From Flavobacterium sp. KMS (GTDB lineage Bacteria > Bacteroidota > Bacteroidia > Flavobacteriales > Flavobacteriaceae), in assembly GCF_000813005.1 (NCBI RefSeq), contig NZ_JSYP01000020.1:1-64000 (forward strand): DNA of 64,000 nt, given 5' to 3'. A model generated the notes under the pieces. The model was not told where the DNA came from and did not search any database. It was given only the letters and a program-made list of their open reading frames with translations. The position numbers were made by a program, and so were the translations under genes. Positions 48,501-59,400 of this stretch are shown here, one piece after another (position 1 is the stretch's first letter; every line of letters begins with the position of its first letter).

Positions 48501-50463
48501 CTATTCCCATTTGATCCATTCGATCTGCATATTTAGCATCCGAAGCCACACCTATATTCCCCCAATATCCCCAATTAATGGTATATGCAGGTATATTATA
48601 TTTTTGCTCAATTACCTTTGCTAAAGCATTTTTATAGGTACATCCAGCGGCATAATTGGCTTGTCCTGGACCGTTAAAAAACCCTTGAATAGAGGAATAA
48701 AAACACATAAAATCTAAAGGTTCGTGTTTGAATGCCTGAACCAAATTTTGAACTGCTATTGATTTTGGAGCAAAGGCTTTAGTAAAATCCGAAAAACTCA
48801 TTGCATAAAATGGTTTATCTTCCAGTACTAAAGCAGAATGAATTACACCGTTTATAGTTTCTCCACTAGATTTTATTTGTTCAAAGACAGTTTTTACATC
48901 TTCTAGTTTATTCGCATCGCATGAAATATAAACAGGCTTCCTGCTATATCCGGAAAAATCTTCTATACTAGCTTTTATAGATATATCTAATGGCCTTCTT
49001 CCTAACCAATATACTTTGGCATTATATTTATTAATCAAGTGTTCGGTAGTGATTTTACCTAATCCACCAGCTCCTCCAAGAATTACATACGTTCCGTTTT
49101 TTCTAATTTTATTAGAATAAGGTAATGCAGGTAATACATCTATAGTATTTAATAGTTTCTTATAAAAACTTCCGTTTCTATACCCCACTAATGTTTCGTT
49201 TGCTTCTAGTATTTTAATCGCTAATTTTTCAAAATCTATTAACTCTTTTTCATTGATATCAATTACTCTAAAATTCCAAGTTGGCATTTCGGCAGCTACA
49301 GTACCAACTAAACCAAAGATTCCAGCTCCTTTTTCCTGAACTATATCAGTAGGAAAAACTTTCTGCGTCTGGTTTGTAATAATCTGTATCTGAGAATTAT
49401 TAGTTTTTAATTCTAAAAGCTTTTTTAAACATATAAATACAAATTCTTCTTCTTTTCCATAAGATATACTTTCGTTATCATTGAGTACCAAAGAACGATC
49501 TGGGAATATAAATACATAATCAAAAGATCCTTTGATATTCTCCATAGATGGAGCATGAATTACGGCTGCACCATGTTTTGTAAATGCATTTTTAAAGTGA
49601 AGAAGTACATCATTAGTATCACCCAGACATAGAATTTTCTTTTCCTGAAAAGGATTGGTTTCTTGATTGATTTCTTTAATCTCTTCCCATACTTCTTCAA
49701 AATATTGCAATCCGAAAACACTATTATCCGAAAACAACTTTACTCCTTCAAATACTAAAAGGACTTCTCCTCCCGCACTAAGCAGATTAACGGTATAGAG
49801 TACCTCTTTACCTTCTTCCTTGATTACCTGACACCATTGTGTATCCTTAATATCTCCATATATATGCATTCCTTCAATGCTTTCTATCCTTGAAGTATTA
49901 CTGTCTTGCTGCCCTTTTAAAGTCTGAAAAGCACTTTCAATTATATTTAATGGTAACACATACTGCTCATGTTCCTCTTTGGGAGTAACCCTTGTCCATG
50001 ACTGATTTTGTATTTGAAATACAGAATGAATACTCTGTAATTCATTACTATATTCAAATGATTTATTTGCTAACTGCTTATAGAATTCTTCTTTGTTTAA
50101 CTCAGGAACTATACCCGCCAAGTGCTCCAATTTAATCTTCGTAGGTATAGCTCTGGAAACATTTAATAAATTTCCTTGTGCATATATTGTTTTATGAAAA
50201 GCATCATTTTCCTGATAGAATTCAAAAGAGAATCCCTCTTTTTGTTCCCATAATTCGATATAAAGTACCAACGGATCCTTTTCTATTATAATAGGCAGAT
50301 TCCATTTAAAGTTTTGTATTACATTGATTTCTCCATTATTTACTTTACATCCTGCAACTCTTATCATCTCTATATAAGCTGATAATGGTAAAGTTTTCTT
50401 TCCTTTTATTTTATAATATTGAAAGAATGACTCTTCTCCTGTATATATAATCTTGAATTTCAT
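39520..50463 (-). CDS. Trans-AT PKS: DH0-KR-ACP, KS-DH-KR-ACP, KS-DH-KR
   Basis: 3647 residues from the ATG at 50461-50463 (MKFKIIYTGEESFF); an upstream ATG at 50547 adds 28 residues with no domain similarity that overlap the previous gene. Domains: degenerate DH0 (1-255; catalytic His replaced by Tyr in YKIKGKKTLP, catalytic Asp by Glu in IESAFQ); KR (about 455-640, VLEDK, B-type); ACP (MGYDSI, about 759); KS (837-1255, DSACSSS); DH (1437-1707, canonical HIVNGSGLFP and DSIFQ); KR (1890-2075, IIRD, B-type); ACP (FGIDSI, about 2183); KS (2292-2715, DTMCSSS); DH (2898-3158, HLVNSEKLFP with DAALQ); KR (3380-3560, VLND, B-type) ending at the C-terminus with no ACP. The DH0 is the missing half of the module whose KS ends the preceding protein. 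The final KS-DH-KR is completed by MT-ACP-ER in the next protein. Expected chemistry: beta-hydroxyl, then alkene, then an alpha-methyl saturated unit. Confidence 0.94.
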   Translation of the reverse strand: MKFKIIYTGEESFFQYYKIKGKKTLPLSAYIEMIRVAGCKVNNGEINVIQNFKWNLPIIIEKDPLVLYIELWEQKEGFSFEFYQENDAFHKTIYAQGNLLNVSRAIPTKIKLEHLAGIVPELNKEEFYKQLANKSFEYSNELQSIHSVFQIQNQSWTRVTPKEEHEQYVLPLNIIESAFQTLKGQQDSNTSRIESIEGMHIYGDIKDTQWCQVIKEEGKEVLYTVNLLSAGGEVLLVFEGVKLFSDNSVFGLQYFEEVWEEIKEINQETNPFQEKKILCLGDTNDVLLHFKNAFTKHGAAVIHAPSMENIKGSFDYVFIFPDRSLVLNDNESISYGKEEEFVFICLKKLLELKTNNSQIQIITNQTQKVFPTDIVQEKGAGIFGLVGTVAAEMPTWNFRVIDINEKELIDFEKLAIKILEANETLVGYRNGSFYKKLLNTIDVLPALPYSNKIRKNGTYVILGGAGGLGKITTEHLINKYNAKVYWLGRRPLDISIKASIEDFSGYSRKPVYISCDANKLEDVKTVFEQIKSSGETINGVIHSALVLEDKPFYAMSFSDFTKAFAPKSIAVQNLVQAFKHEPLDFMCFYSSIQGFFNGPGQANYAAGCTYKNALAKVIEQKYNIPAYTINWGYWGNIGVASDAKYADRMDQMGIGSIEAKEGMIAFEKILEGEKKELYAVKFSKKTIAKSLTSRIKKDSLVKKITEEKRLMDQFELNASDSEEHQNSVLAIVQKIAASLIKLPQEEFDIDEPFSTMGYDSILSSQLSEYINKELNIDIQPTDLFNYPSIRSLVQYIIENKDGWKHKIIETKNVNIPVPNKEEYITTQTIDEKIDSGDIAIVGMSGAYAGASNLEEYWEALKGGESLIREAPIERWDSALHYSPIKGEEDKTYSKWGGFMDNVDKFDAGFFKISGIEAENMDPQQRLFLEHCWHALEDANLTQIHLDGKQVGVYAGVGNSDYIQNPKNKHVSVFWGMDNSILAARISYYLNLRGPAIAIDSACSSSLVALEAACRNLLTRNIDMGICGGISLAATPLFHKMASKAGMLSEDGQCFTFDHRANGFVPGEGVGVVVVKRLSDALRDGDMIYAVIKGILTNQDGATNGILAPSAPSQEALEKQVYETFNINPETISYVEAHGTGTKLGDPIEVEALTKAFRTKTQKKNYCGIGSVKTNIGHTLHAAGLAGLQKVILAMQHKQMPPSLNYQKNNEFIDFENSPFYVNTALKPWDDYVGGKRRAAISSFGFSGTNAHAIIEEYIPSPSEKGEEINGKVIIAISAKDKNSLERYGKKVLSFVQDNPNISLNSLAYTFQVGRTAMEERFACVAQNKEELLLKLKNFLNLDREKSSVSGFYTNNIRVQENTTIKGISGKLFVESAIKHAELETVAELWTQGVKIDWELFYNQTIKKIKIPSYPFERDRYWIEETEIESQKTSKIHPLIHQNASTLNEQRFVSDFNGTEYFIKEHIVNGSGLFPGAAYIEMAREAGEISTNTEINELYDLTWQEPLRDKENWPQLNTVISKTASSEYQYQIFSTHNEKKVIHSSGKLRKILANTELSERLDVEKIRTELSLSKNKKEIYEHFNDLGFDYGKNFQGIENIKYSRDKALVELTFKKQDQFVLEPGMLDSIFQCTIGLSLEGKTNIIYVPYSIQRLSIYKDLPLKAWCLVELVATKSNAAGIRKYNMVLVNSLGETILKLDEFTLLPLESIPADKDKTQEDRKEGIQYFNKVWKNTAPQISKDKENKQLVYLAGFQNEIAEKIKCNGLDVSVLSDSQDPKDAFGVIFKKLKEIIRTKEEIQLTIVIESSKYNQYGYLVALLQSAQLECSKVAGKVIVLEDAARKSIEEILQILSSERNLEGLEVRYINGQRQERILEAITPEKQTPEVKIKEGGVYWLTGGMGGLGQIFLEHILKTKDTKVILTGRSVSNDAYKKIVDSYPNVLYSSCDVSDKESVVLQFQQIKQQFGGLDGIIHSAGIIRDCLIIHKTIEEATEVVKPKMDGIRFLDEVTKNEKLDFFVSFSAVAAVMGNQGQSDYAAANAYMDNFMTYRRIKYEQGDRFGKSISINWPLWENGGMKMSEEQKQYIKNQTGMLPMPNEIGTNSFDLILFSEHTQMMPVYGLLEKIKTHKASIKEIVKEVKEKKDKEYNQETLKAFITSYLIDLLSEEFKLPKERFELHKYFEDFGIDSISITKLTNSFDAVFNDIPRTLFFEYQSLQELIGYFLENQQATMQELLLKNEDSLYSLSHKEEGNETFLDEVVEEKNQDLGQFIAEDNPKYQDAFSVAKNTDNEEKIAIIGLAGKYPGANNVQEFWENLKQGKDSITEIPDDRWDMTTFYDEEKGKSGKSYSKWGGFIEGVDKFDPLFFNISPREAEIMEPQERLFLQTAWETIEDAGYTREQLGQSTQANEMTGNVGVFVGVMYEEYQLYGIEEQHKGNQIHLVGNPSSIANRVSYFFNFHGPSMALDTMCSSSITAVELACQSIMNGDCKAAIAGGVNVSIHPNKYLLLSKAGFASSTGRCKSFGEGGDGYVPSEGVGAVLLKKMSDAERDGDHIYGVIRGASLNHGGKTNGYTVPNPKAQTSVIKRAMEKANLNANEISYIEAHGTGTSLGDPIEVASLKKAFQVDNEDYLCKIGSVKSNIGHCESAAGISGITKVLLQLKHKQLVPSIHAEEQNANINFSNTPFRVQKILEPWDTNGNSRIAGISSFGAGGSNAHLIIEEYNIQERQDNYDQPIPLWVMSAKSEKQLKEYVEKLLKFIKDQEELLPQEVAYTLQVGREAMSHRLAFYATTIEEAITQLNAYLDGVSLDYYYGTINPDVLMKDDVADTEIKRLWETGDARILELWCLGRKTEWSMYYDKKQLPQKISLPTYPFVKKHCWFSKIDKASESVVKSKEATQIHPMLHENISDLEGIKFQSDFSGNETFLKDHLVNSEKLFPGVAYIELARKALEEVTHQEVLQLKDITWLKPLKVENKTKKVTTLVSKDKSEIVVQISSNEEGKSITHAEIKLGREELKQPLQYNISLLKEQMQGEKEGAACYEAFKKVGLEYGDSFQGIKKMYFNDHESLVRIDLPTYEGVVLNPGVLDAALQATIGVDFNNKEGGLQLPYSLQAVDIYAKDLSEASWCYVQKHNEKSRTQKYSMQVLDQDGNVLIGMRDFVSIPLSPEPKIKQEKNDSESIGIYYESVWEQTSFENQVQVAHKKNAFIGTKNEYTLRLEKEIQTNGGSVSWYRDVMEVPLDIKSIYFLQGIWDANDKSEGLEQIDKIELNVFNNIKALQKRSTEKLEIVFVTKQTQKVISSDIVTEKGAGIVGFVGSLVKEEMNWVFKSVDVSEPNDMKSILQVSYSKMGESFAIRNFNLYQNILVPVEDKIKKQYSKFRKGGVYVILGGAGGLGKVTTSYLVKEYQAKVYWLGRKEQDDTITAAIEEIAQYGVSPTYIQCDAGNKLSMQSAYTQIKLTSEDINGIFHSAIVLNDKIIANMSEEDFTKSFYPKSVGSQYLIEAFSQEELDFICFYSSAQSFFRAAGQSNYAAGCTYKDSLAKQVQQKSGIPTYVIHWGYWGNTGIVSTKGYEQRMQQMGIGSINEAEGMQSLEKVFTQKSGQLFVMKFLNDAVIKRMNIFQLKKQKVQPPKVATIELKRIKLTSPKQILN

Positions 50464-50468
50464 GTGAT

Positions 50469-53400
50469 TTAATTTTGAAATAATGGATGAATAACTTTTG
50501 ATACCTTTTCTCTTTTGTCTAATTTCTCCGAGATTTCTGGTAACCAATACCTCTTCTTTACAAATGGATATGTTGGTAAACTTATTCGCTTGGGTTGTGT
50601 ATTATAGAGCTTTTCCCATGCAATGTATTCTCCCTGAATCCACGATTTTGCCAGTTCATTTAGATCTTTATTATCCAAAGCTGTTTTATACAAAATATCT
50701 GTATTGACTGTTTTATTTAATTCGTAGCTTTTTAAGGTGTTTTGATACCCTAAAAACTGATCTTGCAAATAGTCATAAAGTTCCTTTTTTAGTGCTTTTA
50801 CAGATGCAACTTCTATACATAATCTCGTTTCCATAGCAACTCGGCCTAGTTGTAATGTATAGGCTAAATCTGTCAACGAAATAGTATCATTTTCATCCAG
50901 AAATTGAATAAGTTCTTCGGCTTTCTGCTTTAATCGTTCGGTATTCTTTGCCGATAAAACAAGGAGTACTGGCTCTATCTTATGAGTATCTCTTTCATCA
51001 TTTCTTTGATATTCTTCGAGTATGATATGCCCATTACTTCCTCCTGCTCCAAAACTGCTTAAACCCGCTCTTCTTTTCTCTGAATCTTTAATTATCCAAT
51101 CTGTGAGTTCTTGCTGAACCTCAAATGGACTTTCATCAAATTGAATATGCTTATTGAGTATAGTACTATGAATCGAAGGGGCTATTTGTTTGTTTTTAAA
51201 TTGAAGCAAAATTTTTGTCAATCCCGAAATTCCAGCAGCCGACTCGCAATGCCCAATATTAGATTTTACAGACCCTATTTTGCAATTAGCATTATAACCA
51301 AGATTTAAGGCCTGAGATAACCCTGCTATTTCTATTGGGTCTCCTAAACTTGTACCTGTACCATGAGTTTCGATATACTGCAATGAGGAGGCTTCTATCC
51401 CTGCTTTTTGAATTGCTTTTTGAATAACCTTGGCTTGCGCATTAGGATTAGGCACATGAAAACCATTGGATCTTCCGCCATGATTGATTTCTGTAGATCG
51501 GATAACACCATAAATTTGATCTTTATCTTTTATAGCTTCTGATAGTGGTTTTAAAAGTACTGCTCCAACTCCTTCACCTGGAACATACCCATCTGCCCCT
51601 TCGCCAAAAGCGGCACATTTTCCCTGACTCGATACAAAACCAGCACTACTTAGCGAGAGATATTTATACGGATGTAAATTAAGATTTACTCCTCCTGCTA
51701 TTGCGGTTGTACATTCTCCTTTTCGGATACTCTCACAAGCCAAATGTATTGCGGTAATAGAAGAAGAACACATGGTATCGATAGCCATACTCGGTCCTTC
51801 AAAATTCATTACATAAGAAACTCTATTAGCTATACTACTATGGATTCCTTTTGGTGTTACAAATTGGTCTCCATGCATGGCATCTATACCAAACATGGCA
51901 TACTCACTATACATTACCCCAACAAAAACACCTACTTTTTGATTCAGATCTTCTGGCGTATATCCTGCATCTTCGACCGTCGCCCAGGCTGTTTGTAAAA
52001 ACAAACGTTCCTGTGGATCCATTAGCTCCGCTTCTTTGGGCGATATATTAAAAAATATAGGATCAAACTTGTCTACATCCTCTACAAAACCACCCCATTT
52101 ACTATACGTTTTTCCTTCTTTACCTTTTTCCTGATCAAAGAATAATTCGGTATTCCATCTGTTTTTTGGAATTTCTGTAATGCTATCTTTTCCTGTTTTT
52201 AAGTTCTCCCAAAATTCTTCCAAGGTATTGGCTCCAGGGTATTTTCCTGCCACACCAATAATTGCAATAGGCTCCTCAATAGCTTTAGAATTAACTGCTA
52301 TTGGTTCTTTTACTTCTTTATGGTAAAAAGTTTCACTTTTATCTGCTACAAATGTTTGTTTTCCTTGCTGAGGTTCTGTGAGTTTCAACATCGAATCCGA
52401 CTGATACTTCATGAAGTATATTGCTAAATCTTCCAGAGTTGGATTCTCAAAAAACAATGTATTTGAGATGTCGTCAAAATCTTCATTTAACTTATTGGTA
52501 AGTTTTACGATACGGATAGAATCCATTCCATACGTTTCAAATGGTATCGTTAAACCTATTCTCTCAGGTTCTATTTGTAACTCTTCGGCTATCAGATTTC
52601 TAAAATATTCAATACAAATCTCTTTTGTAACTACAGAATTATTTGTAGCTGAGCCTATTATTTTTTGTTCTTTCTTTTCTATGAGTTTAGATGCTTTCTC
52701 ATACACAACCATTACTTGCGACGGCGCTTCTTTAAAAATACGAGATAATGCTTTAAGCCCTTCTGTTGTAGGCAATGGTACCATTGCCCAATAATGCTCT
52801 AAATATTTCTGACTTTCTTCATGAATTTGTAGTCCTCCATTTTCCCATAATCCCCAATTGATTGTAATGGATTTTCCTGAGCGTTTTCCTTCTTTTACCA
52901 ATTGGTTTCTATATAGCGCATAAGCATCCATATAGGCATTGGCAGAGGCATAATCAGCTAATCCTATATCTCCCATAATGGCAGAAATGGAAGATACATA
53001 CATCATAAAATCTAATGGCAGTTGCTGTGTCAATTCATCTAAAATTCTAGTTGCATCAATCTTTGGGGATAATACTTTATGTATTTCTTCTGGGATCTTT
53101 TTTATTATCTGACTCGCTGTTCCTATTCCAGCACTATGAATAATTCCATTAATTTGTCTCTCTTCTCTAAGGATTTCATTAATTACCATAGACATAGCTA
53201 CTCGATTAGTAACATCACAACGGATATACTTTGCATTATTTAATGCATTGATAGTGTTTTTCTTTTCTTGAGATAATTCACTTCTTCCAATCAAAAAGAG
53301 TTTGGTGTTTTCAAATTGATTCAAATAGTTTGCAAAAATCATCCCTAGTCCTCCAGCTCCTCCAGTAATGATATAAACTCCATTAGGTTTAATGGTAATC

Positions 53401-56400
53401 GTATTTTCATTGAATGTCTTCTCATAGAATCCAATTTCTTTAACTTCACGACCGCTATTGCTATATCGAACTTCTGTATCTTTTGTATTTTTTTCTTCTT
53501 TTATAATCTTGCACAGAAGGTCTATGTTCTCTATTGAAATTTGATTTACTGTTATCGTTTTCCCTGAGATTATAGGGTTCTCTTTGTTTGCAGATTTCAA
53601 TATTCCAGAAACAAAACTATACGCCAAACTTTCTTGGTTTTCAAATACAATGAAGAAATGAGTCTCTTTTTTATGAATCAGTTTTTGTTTAACACAATCC
53701 AGAATAGCATTAAAAAATTCTTCCTCGTTCTGGCTTTGTATACTCGTAACCTGAATTTCCAGTTCATCAGTTAATCGTTCGGCTATTTCTGAAGTTGAAC
53801 CTGCCAGAATAACTTCATAATTTCTATTAGAGTTGATTATTGCACTCTCTGTGATTGGTTTAGATTTCCACTCATAAGAATATAATTGTGTGTAAGCTTC
53901 TATTTTATTCGATACTGCTTGCTCTTGATTTATAAAAGGTAGCGTTACAAAATCTATAAAACTCATTATTACTTCTCCCGTGCCATCTATTAATTTTACA
54001 TCATAGTGTTTTAGCGCGTTTTGTCCTTCATCTTGTTCTTTTATAGTTACATAAGACCAGAACGAAGAAGGTAATTCTTTGTAAATATTTACTTCTTTAA
54101 CACTAAATGGGATTGATAATGGCAATTGTTTTGTATTCCCATTAAGGTGAATTCCTAAACAGGTCTGTAAAGCACTATCCATTGCCTGAACAGCCCAATA
54201 CTGATCTGATAAATCTTTATCAATACTAATTTTTGCTAAGGCCTCATTTTTGGAATATTGGATGTATTCGATTCCTTGAAAACTTGTTCCATAATGAAAT
54301 CCAAGTTCTTTAAATAATTTATAATATTCTTCTTTATAAACAACATCCAATAATCGATTACGGATTAATTCTGTATCAACTCTTTCTGTTTGTTTTGAAA
54401 AGGCGGTACTGATTTTACCCTGACTAAAAACAATGTTTTCTTGTTCTTTATCTTTAACAGTAAAAGTAATTTCTTCATTTAATGTCTGTAATTCAGTAAC
54501 TATTGATCTGGAATGTCCGTTAACTTGTAATGGAGACATCCAAAATACATCTCTTAATTGCGCTATTTTTTTATCTATATATAATCCTCCTGAAATTCTT
54601 GCTATCTCAAGATAGGCCACACCAGGTAAGATTTTTTCTGTATTCAGGATATGTTCTGACAAAAATTGTTCGGTACCCGAATATTTACTTATAAATCGAG
54701 AACTATCTAATTTATGAAATTGTTGATGTACTAATGGATGCTCTTTTTTAATTGCTATTGCTTCTTTTGGCTTAAACCAACAATATTCTTTGGCAAATGG
54801 ATAATTTGGCAGACTAATGATATTAGGCGTTTTATCATGCAAACGACTCCAATCAATACGTTCTCCCTGAGTCCATAAAGTAGCCAAAACTTCCTGATCT
54901 TTTTGTCTTATAGCCTGCTCAGCGTCATTGCTTATTTCTTTATAATGAAACAATTTATTGGTCTCTATTTCGCCTAGTATTCCTACCGTAGGTTCTACTA
55001 GATATTGCTTTAGTTTTGCAACCAATTGGTGTGCATCTGTAACTATAAAAGCAACTCTGCTCTCCATTGCTTCTCTTCCTGTTTGCAAAGTATAGGCTAT
55101 ATCATTAATCGTAAGCTGCGCTATATTTTCTTCTAAATAGTTGCCTATATTTTGGACATATTCTTTTAATCGTATAGCATCTTTAGCCGATATAGGAACG
55201 ATAACAGGATCTTGATTATCTGCCAAATCCTGTGTAGCATTTTCATATTCTTCTATCACAAGATGTACATTGGTACCTCCTGCCCCAAAACTACTTATAC
55301 CTGCTATTCTTGGCCTGCCATCTGTAGTAATCCAATCTTCTAATTCTTGCTGTACTTTAAATGGACTATTTTCAAAATCGATATTGGTATTTAATTTCTT
55401 AGAATGTAATGAAGGAACAAGTTGCTTATTCTTGAGTTGCAAAAGCACCTTCGTAACTCCAGATATTCCTGCTGCTGCCTCGCTATGCCCAATATTCGAT
55501 TTTACCGAACCAATCTTGCAAGATTGATTTTCGGCCCCTGCAAATGCTTTTTTAAGTCCGGCAATCTCGATAGGATCTCCTAATTTGGTTCCTGTACCAT
55601 GAGCTTCGATATAACTATAGGCATTAGCCGAAACACCTGCTTTTTCCATTGCTTTGGAAATTACTGCGGCTTGCGCATTAGGATTAGGTACCGTATATCC
55701 GTTTACTTTTCCACCATGGTTTATAGCTCCACCTTTGATAACCCCATAAATTTGATCTCCATCTTCTTTAGCTTTTGCTAAGGATTTTAACATGACTGCG
55801 CCCACTCCTTCTGAAGGAACATACCCATCTCCACCTTCGCCAAAGGTTTCGCATTTGCCTTTTTCTGACACTAGATGCAAATCGCTCAACATTAAATATT
55901 TGCCCGGATGTATGCTTAAATTAACACCTCCCGCTATAGCTGCTTCACAGTTACCAGAATGTATGTTTTCGCAAGCCATCTGGATGGCAATTAACGAGGA
56001 AGAACACATCGTAGCTACAGCCATACTTGGCCCATGAAGATCTAAAAAATAAGAAACTCTATTGGCTATACTACTGGCATTTCCCGTTGGAGCGATAAAA
56101 TTACCCTTGAATCTTTCTTCTATTCCGAACAATTGGTATTCTTCATACATTACTCCAACAAAAACACCTACGTTACCTCCTATATCTGTAGCTGTGTTTT
56201 TCCCTATATTTTGTAATTTCTTTTTGGTATATCCCGCATCTTCAATCGCATGCCAGGCAGTTTGTAAAAACAAACGTTCTTGTGGATCCATCATTGAAGC
56301 TTCACGTGGCGAAATATTAAAAAACAAGGAATCGAACTTATCTATATCATCAATAAAACCTCCCCATTTGCTATAACTTGTTCCTTTTTTTCCTTTCTGC

Positions 56401-59400
56401 TCATTATAAAACTCATCAATATTCCATCGTTGTTCAGGTATCTCTGTAATACTATCTTTACCTGCTTTAAGATTTTCCCAGAACTCCGCAATATCTTTTG
56501 CCCCAGGATAGATTCCGCTCAATCCAATTATGGCAATATCTTCGTTTTTTATTTCTTCCTTTTTTACAACCGAAACTAATTTTGGTTGCATAAAACGCGT
56601 GTACTCTTTTGCTTCAATTATAGCAAAATCTTCTTCTTTCTTAATTATTTTGTCAACGGGAACATCATATGTATGTTTTGTAGCTTTTAATGCTTGCAAA
56701 GTAGCTGAATGTTCTTTTACAAAATAAGACACAAGTTGGTCTATTGTTTGATATTCAAACAGTAACGATACCGAAACGTTATCAAAAACATCTCCTAATC
56801 TATTGGTTAGTTTTACTACCAACATTGAGTCTATACCATACTCCTCAAAAGGTAGTTGGGTTTGAATATGTTCTTCTTTTAATTTTAGCTCTTTCTTAAA
56901 TATTTCGACTATTTTCTGATAAGCAATTGTCTTTAAATCTTCTGTTGGTTGCTCAGAAATACTATTTTCATCAAGAACTACTATATCAATTCCTTTAACT
57001 CCAAAGGTTTTGTCTAGTTTATTTTTAGTACCATATACCACAATGGTTTGTTCCTTTGCTAGTTGTAGTACCTTATCCAAAGCTTTTGCTCCTTCTGCCT
57101 CAGGAAGAGGAGACATTCCCCATTGTTTTGATAAAAATTCTATACTCTCAGCATTGGCTTGCATACCTCCACTTTCCCATAATCCCCAGTTTACAGAAAG
57201 TGTCGTTCCTTTACGTTTACCATCTTGAACTAAACGATTGCGTTTTTTTGCAAAATGATCCATATAGGCATTAGCAGCTGCATAATCAGACAATCCTATA
57301 TCTCCCAATACCGAAGAAATGGAAGAGCAATACATCATAAAATCTATTGTTTTATTTTGTAATGCTTTGTCTAAATTTTGTACTCCTGCAATTTTTGGTG
57401 GCAATACCTTATAGATTTCTGTTGCTGTTTTCTCTATAATTGTACTTGCCAAACCTATACCTGCACAATGAATAATTCCATCTATTTTTTTGTAATCGGT
57501 CAGGATAGTTTGTATCAGGTTTTCTACTTCTTCATACCTGTTAACATCACATGCGTAATATTGCGCGTTTGGCAGGTTTCCTATAAACTTTTGGATTGTT
57601 TCGTTTTTAGCGCTTCTTCCTGTAAGTATAAGTTGAGTTCCTTGGGTTTTAGCAATATGCTCGGCAAAAACACTTCCTATTCCGCCTGCACCACCAGTAA
57701 TTAAATAAACGCCTCCTTCTTTAATCCTAAGATTAGAAATCTGGTTTAGAGATACCGAAGTTGCCTTTTTCACTTCTCTAATTCTATTTAAGTAACGTAC
57801 TTCTGTTTGTTCATCCTCAGTTTCCTCCTGCAAGATCTGTACTAATTCATTTCCTGATTTACCATTTATTGATGTGATAGAAATAAGTTTCGTCTTAACT
57901 CTTGGATTTTCTTTTGAAGCCGATTTCAACATTCCTATAATAAATCCGTATTTATCATAGTCTTCGTCATTTATAAGTACCGAAAAATGTCCTCTCTGTT
58001 TCTGAGACATTCTTTTTTTAAGCAGCTCATTTATTTTCAGAAAATAAGATTCTTCTATTTCGTCGTCTATACGATATACTGTTCCCTCAAAAGCTTCACT
58101 AAATTGTTGTGTCAAATTTTGAGTAGTCCCTACTAAAACCACATCATTGTAATCTGTGGTATGAGCATACGTTTTTTCTAATTCAGTTGCGTTCCATTGG
58201 TAATCATAAATCTCTGTAGTCAAAGATTCTCTTTTGGAGTTTTTATTTAAAAATCCTCCATCGTATGGTAAAATGACAAAATCTTTAAAACTTACTACAA
58301 CCTCACCTTTGTCGTTTAGTAAATCCATATCACATTGGGGCACAACTGCTTTTGGGTTAGCCTTTGGACTAAACCTTGCATATGACCATACCGGAAATGT
58401 AATCTCTTTATAAACCGTTACTTTCCCTACACTAAATGGTATAGACAAAGGCATTTTATTACTGTCTTTTAGAAGTAACCATGCCAAACATCCCTGTAGT
58501 GTACTATCTAGTACTCCAGGATCTAAGGTCATGTCTCTATCCTTAGGCAATTCTATTTTGGCCAGAGCTTCTGTATCATTGTAATACAACACTTGTATGC
58601 CTTGAAAACTTTCTCCGTATCCAAACCCAAGACTACTAAACATTTCATAACAAACTGCTCCCGAAGCTGTCTTATCAGTACGAGATTTAATTGCTATTAA
58701 ATCATACGGTTTAGGGGCTTCTTGAGCAATTATGGTTACAATTCCTTGTCCATGAACACTTTCTTCTTCTTGTTCCTTAGAATATACCTGATATCTAATT
58801 TCCGTTCCTGAAGGTTCTAGTCTTATCGTAACTTTTTTCGGTTGTTCGAGTACTTTAATAGGATGTAACCATGTTACGTCCTTAAATTGTGTTACTTTTT
58901 GGTGTGTGCTTTTTTCAACTGCTTCTCTAGCCATTTCCAGATAGGCTACACCTGCAATAACTTTTTCATTTTGAACAAAGTGATCTTCTAAAAAATATTC
59001 TGTTCCTGTAAAAACACTGCTAAATTTTTGCGCTTCAAAATCGGATTCATTCGTATGAAGCAACGGATGTAGTTTAGCGATTAATCCCTGTTTTACATCT
59101 GTATTAATTGTTTGTACCCAATACTTTTCTTTAGCAAAAGGATATGTTGGCAGACTTATTTTCTGTAAAAAACTGGTATTTGAATATAGTGATTGCCATT
59201 TTATTTCAACTCCTTTTGTCCATAATTGAGCTATAGATGCTACTTCTTTTTCCTGAAGAGCTTCTTTAATATAGGCTGCTCCAGCTTTACCTTTCAACAA
59301 AAAATCAGCACTTTCGTCTTTTATATTCCCCGTAAAAATATCTTCTGTAAAAACCACATCGTTTTTAACAAAATGTTCTAATTGTCGTGTCAACTCTTCT

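Noticed and set aside
50463..50547. Upstream ATG extension of the second PKS, overlapping the previous gene
   Set aside because: The extra 28 residues are basic and match no domain, and the ATG at 50463 sits 5 bases after the previous stop, fitting translational coupling.
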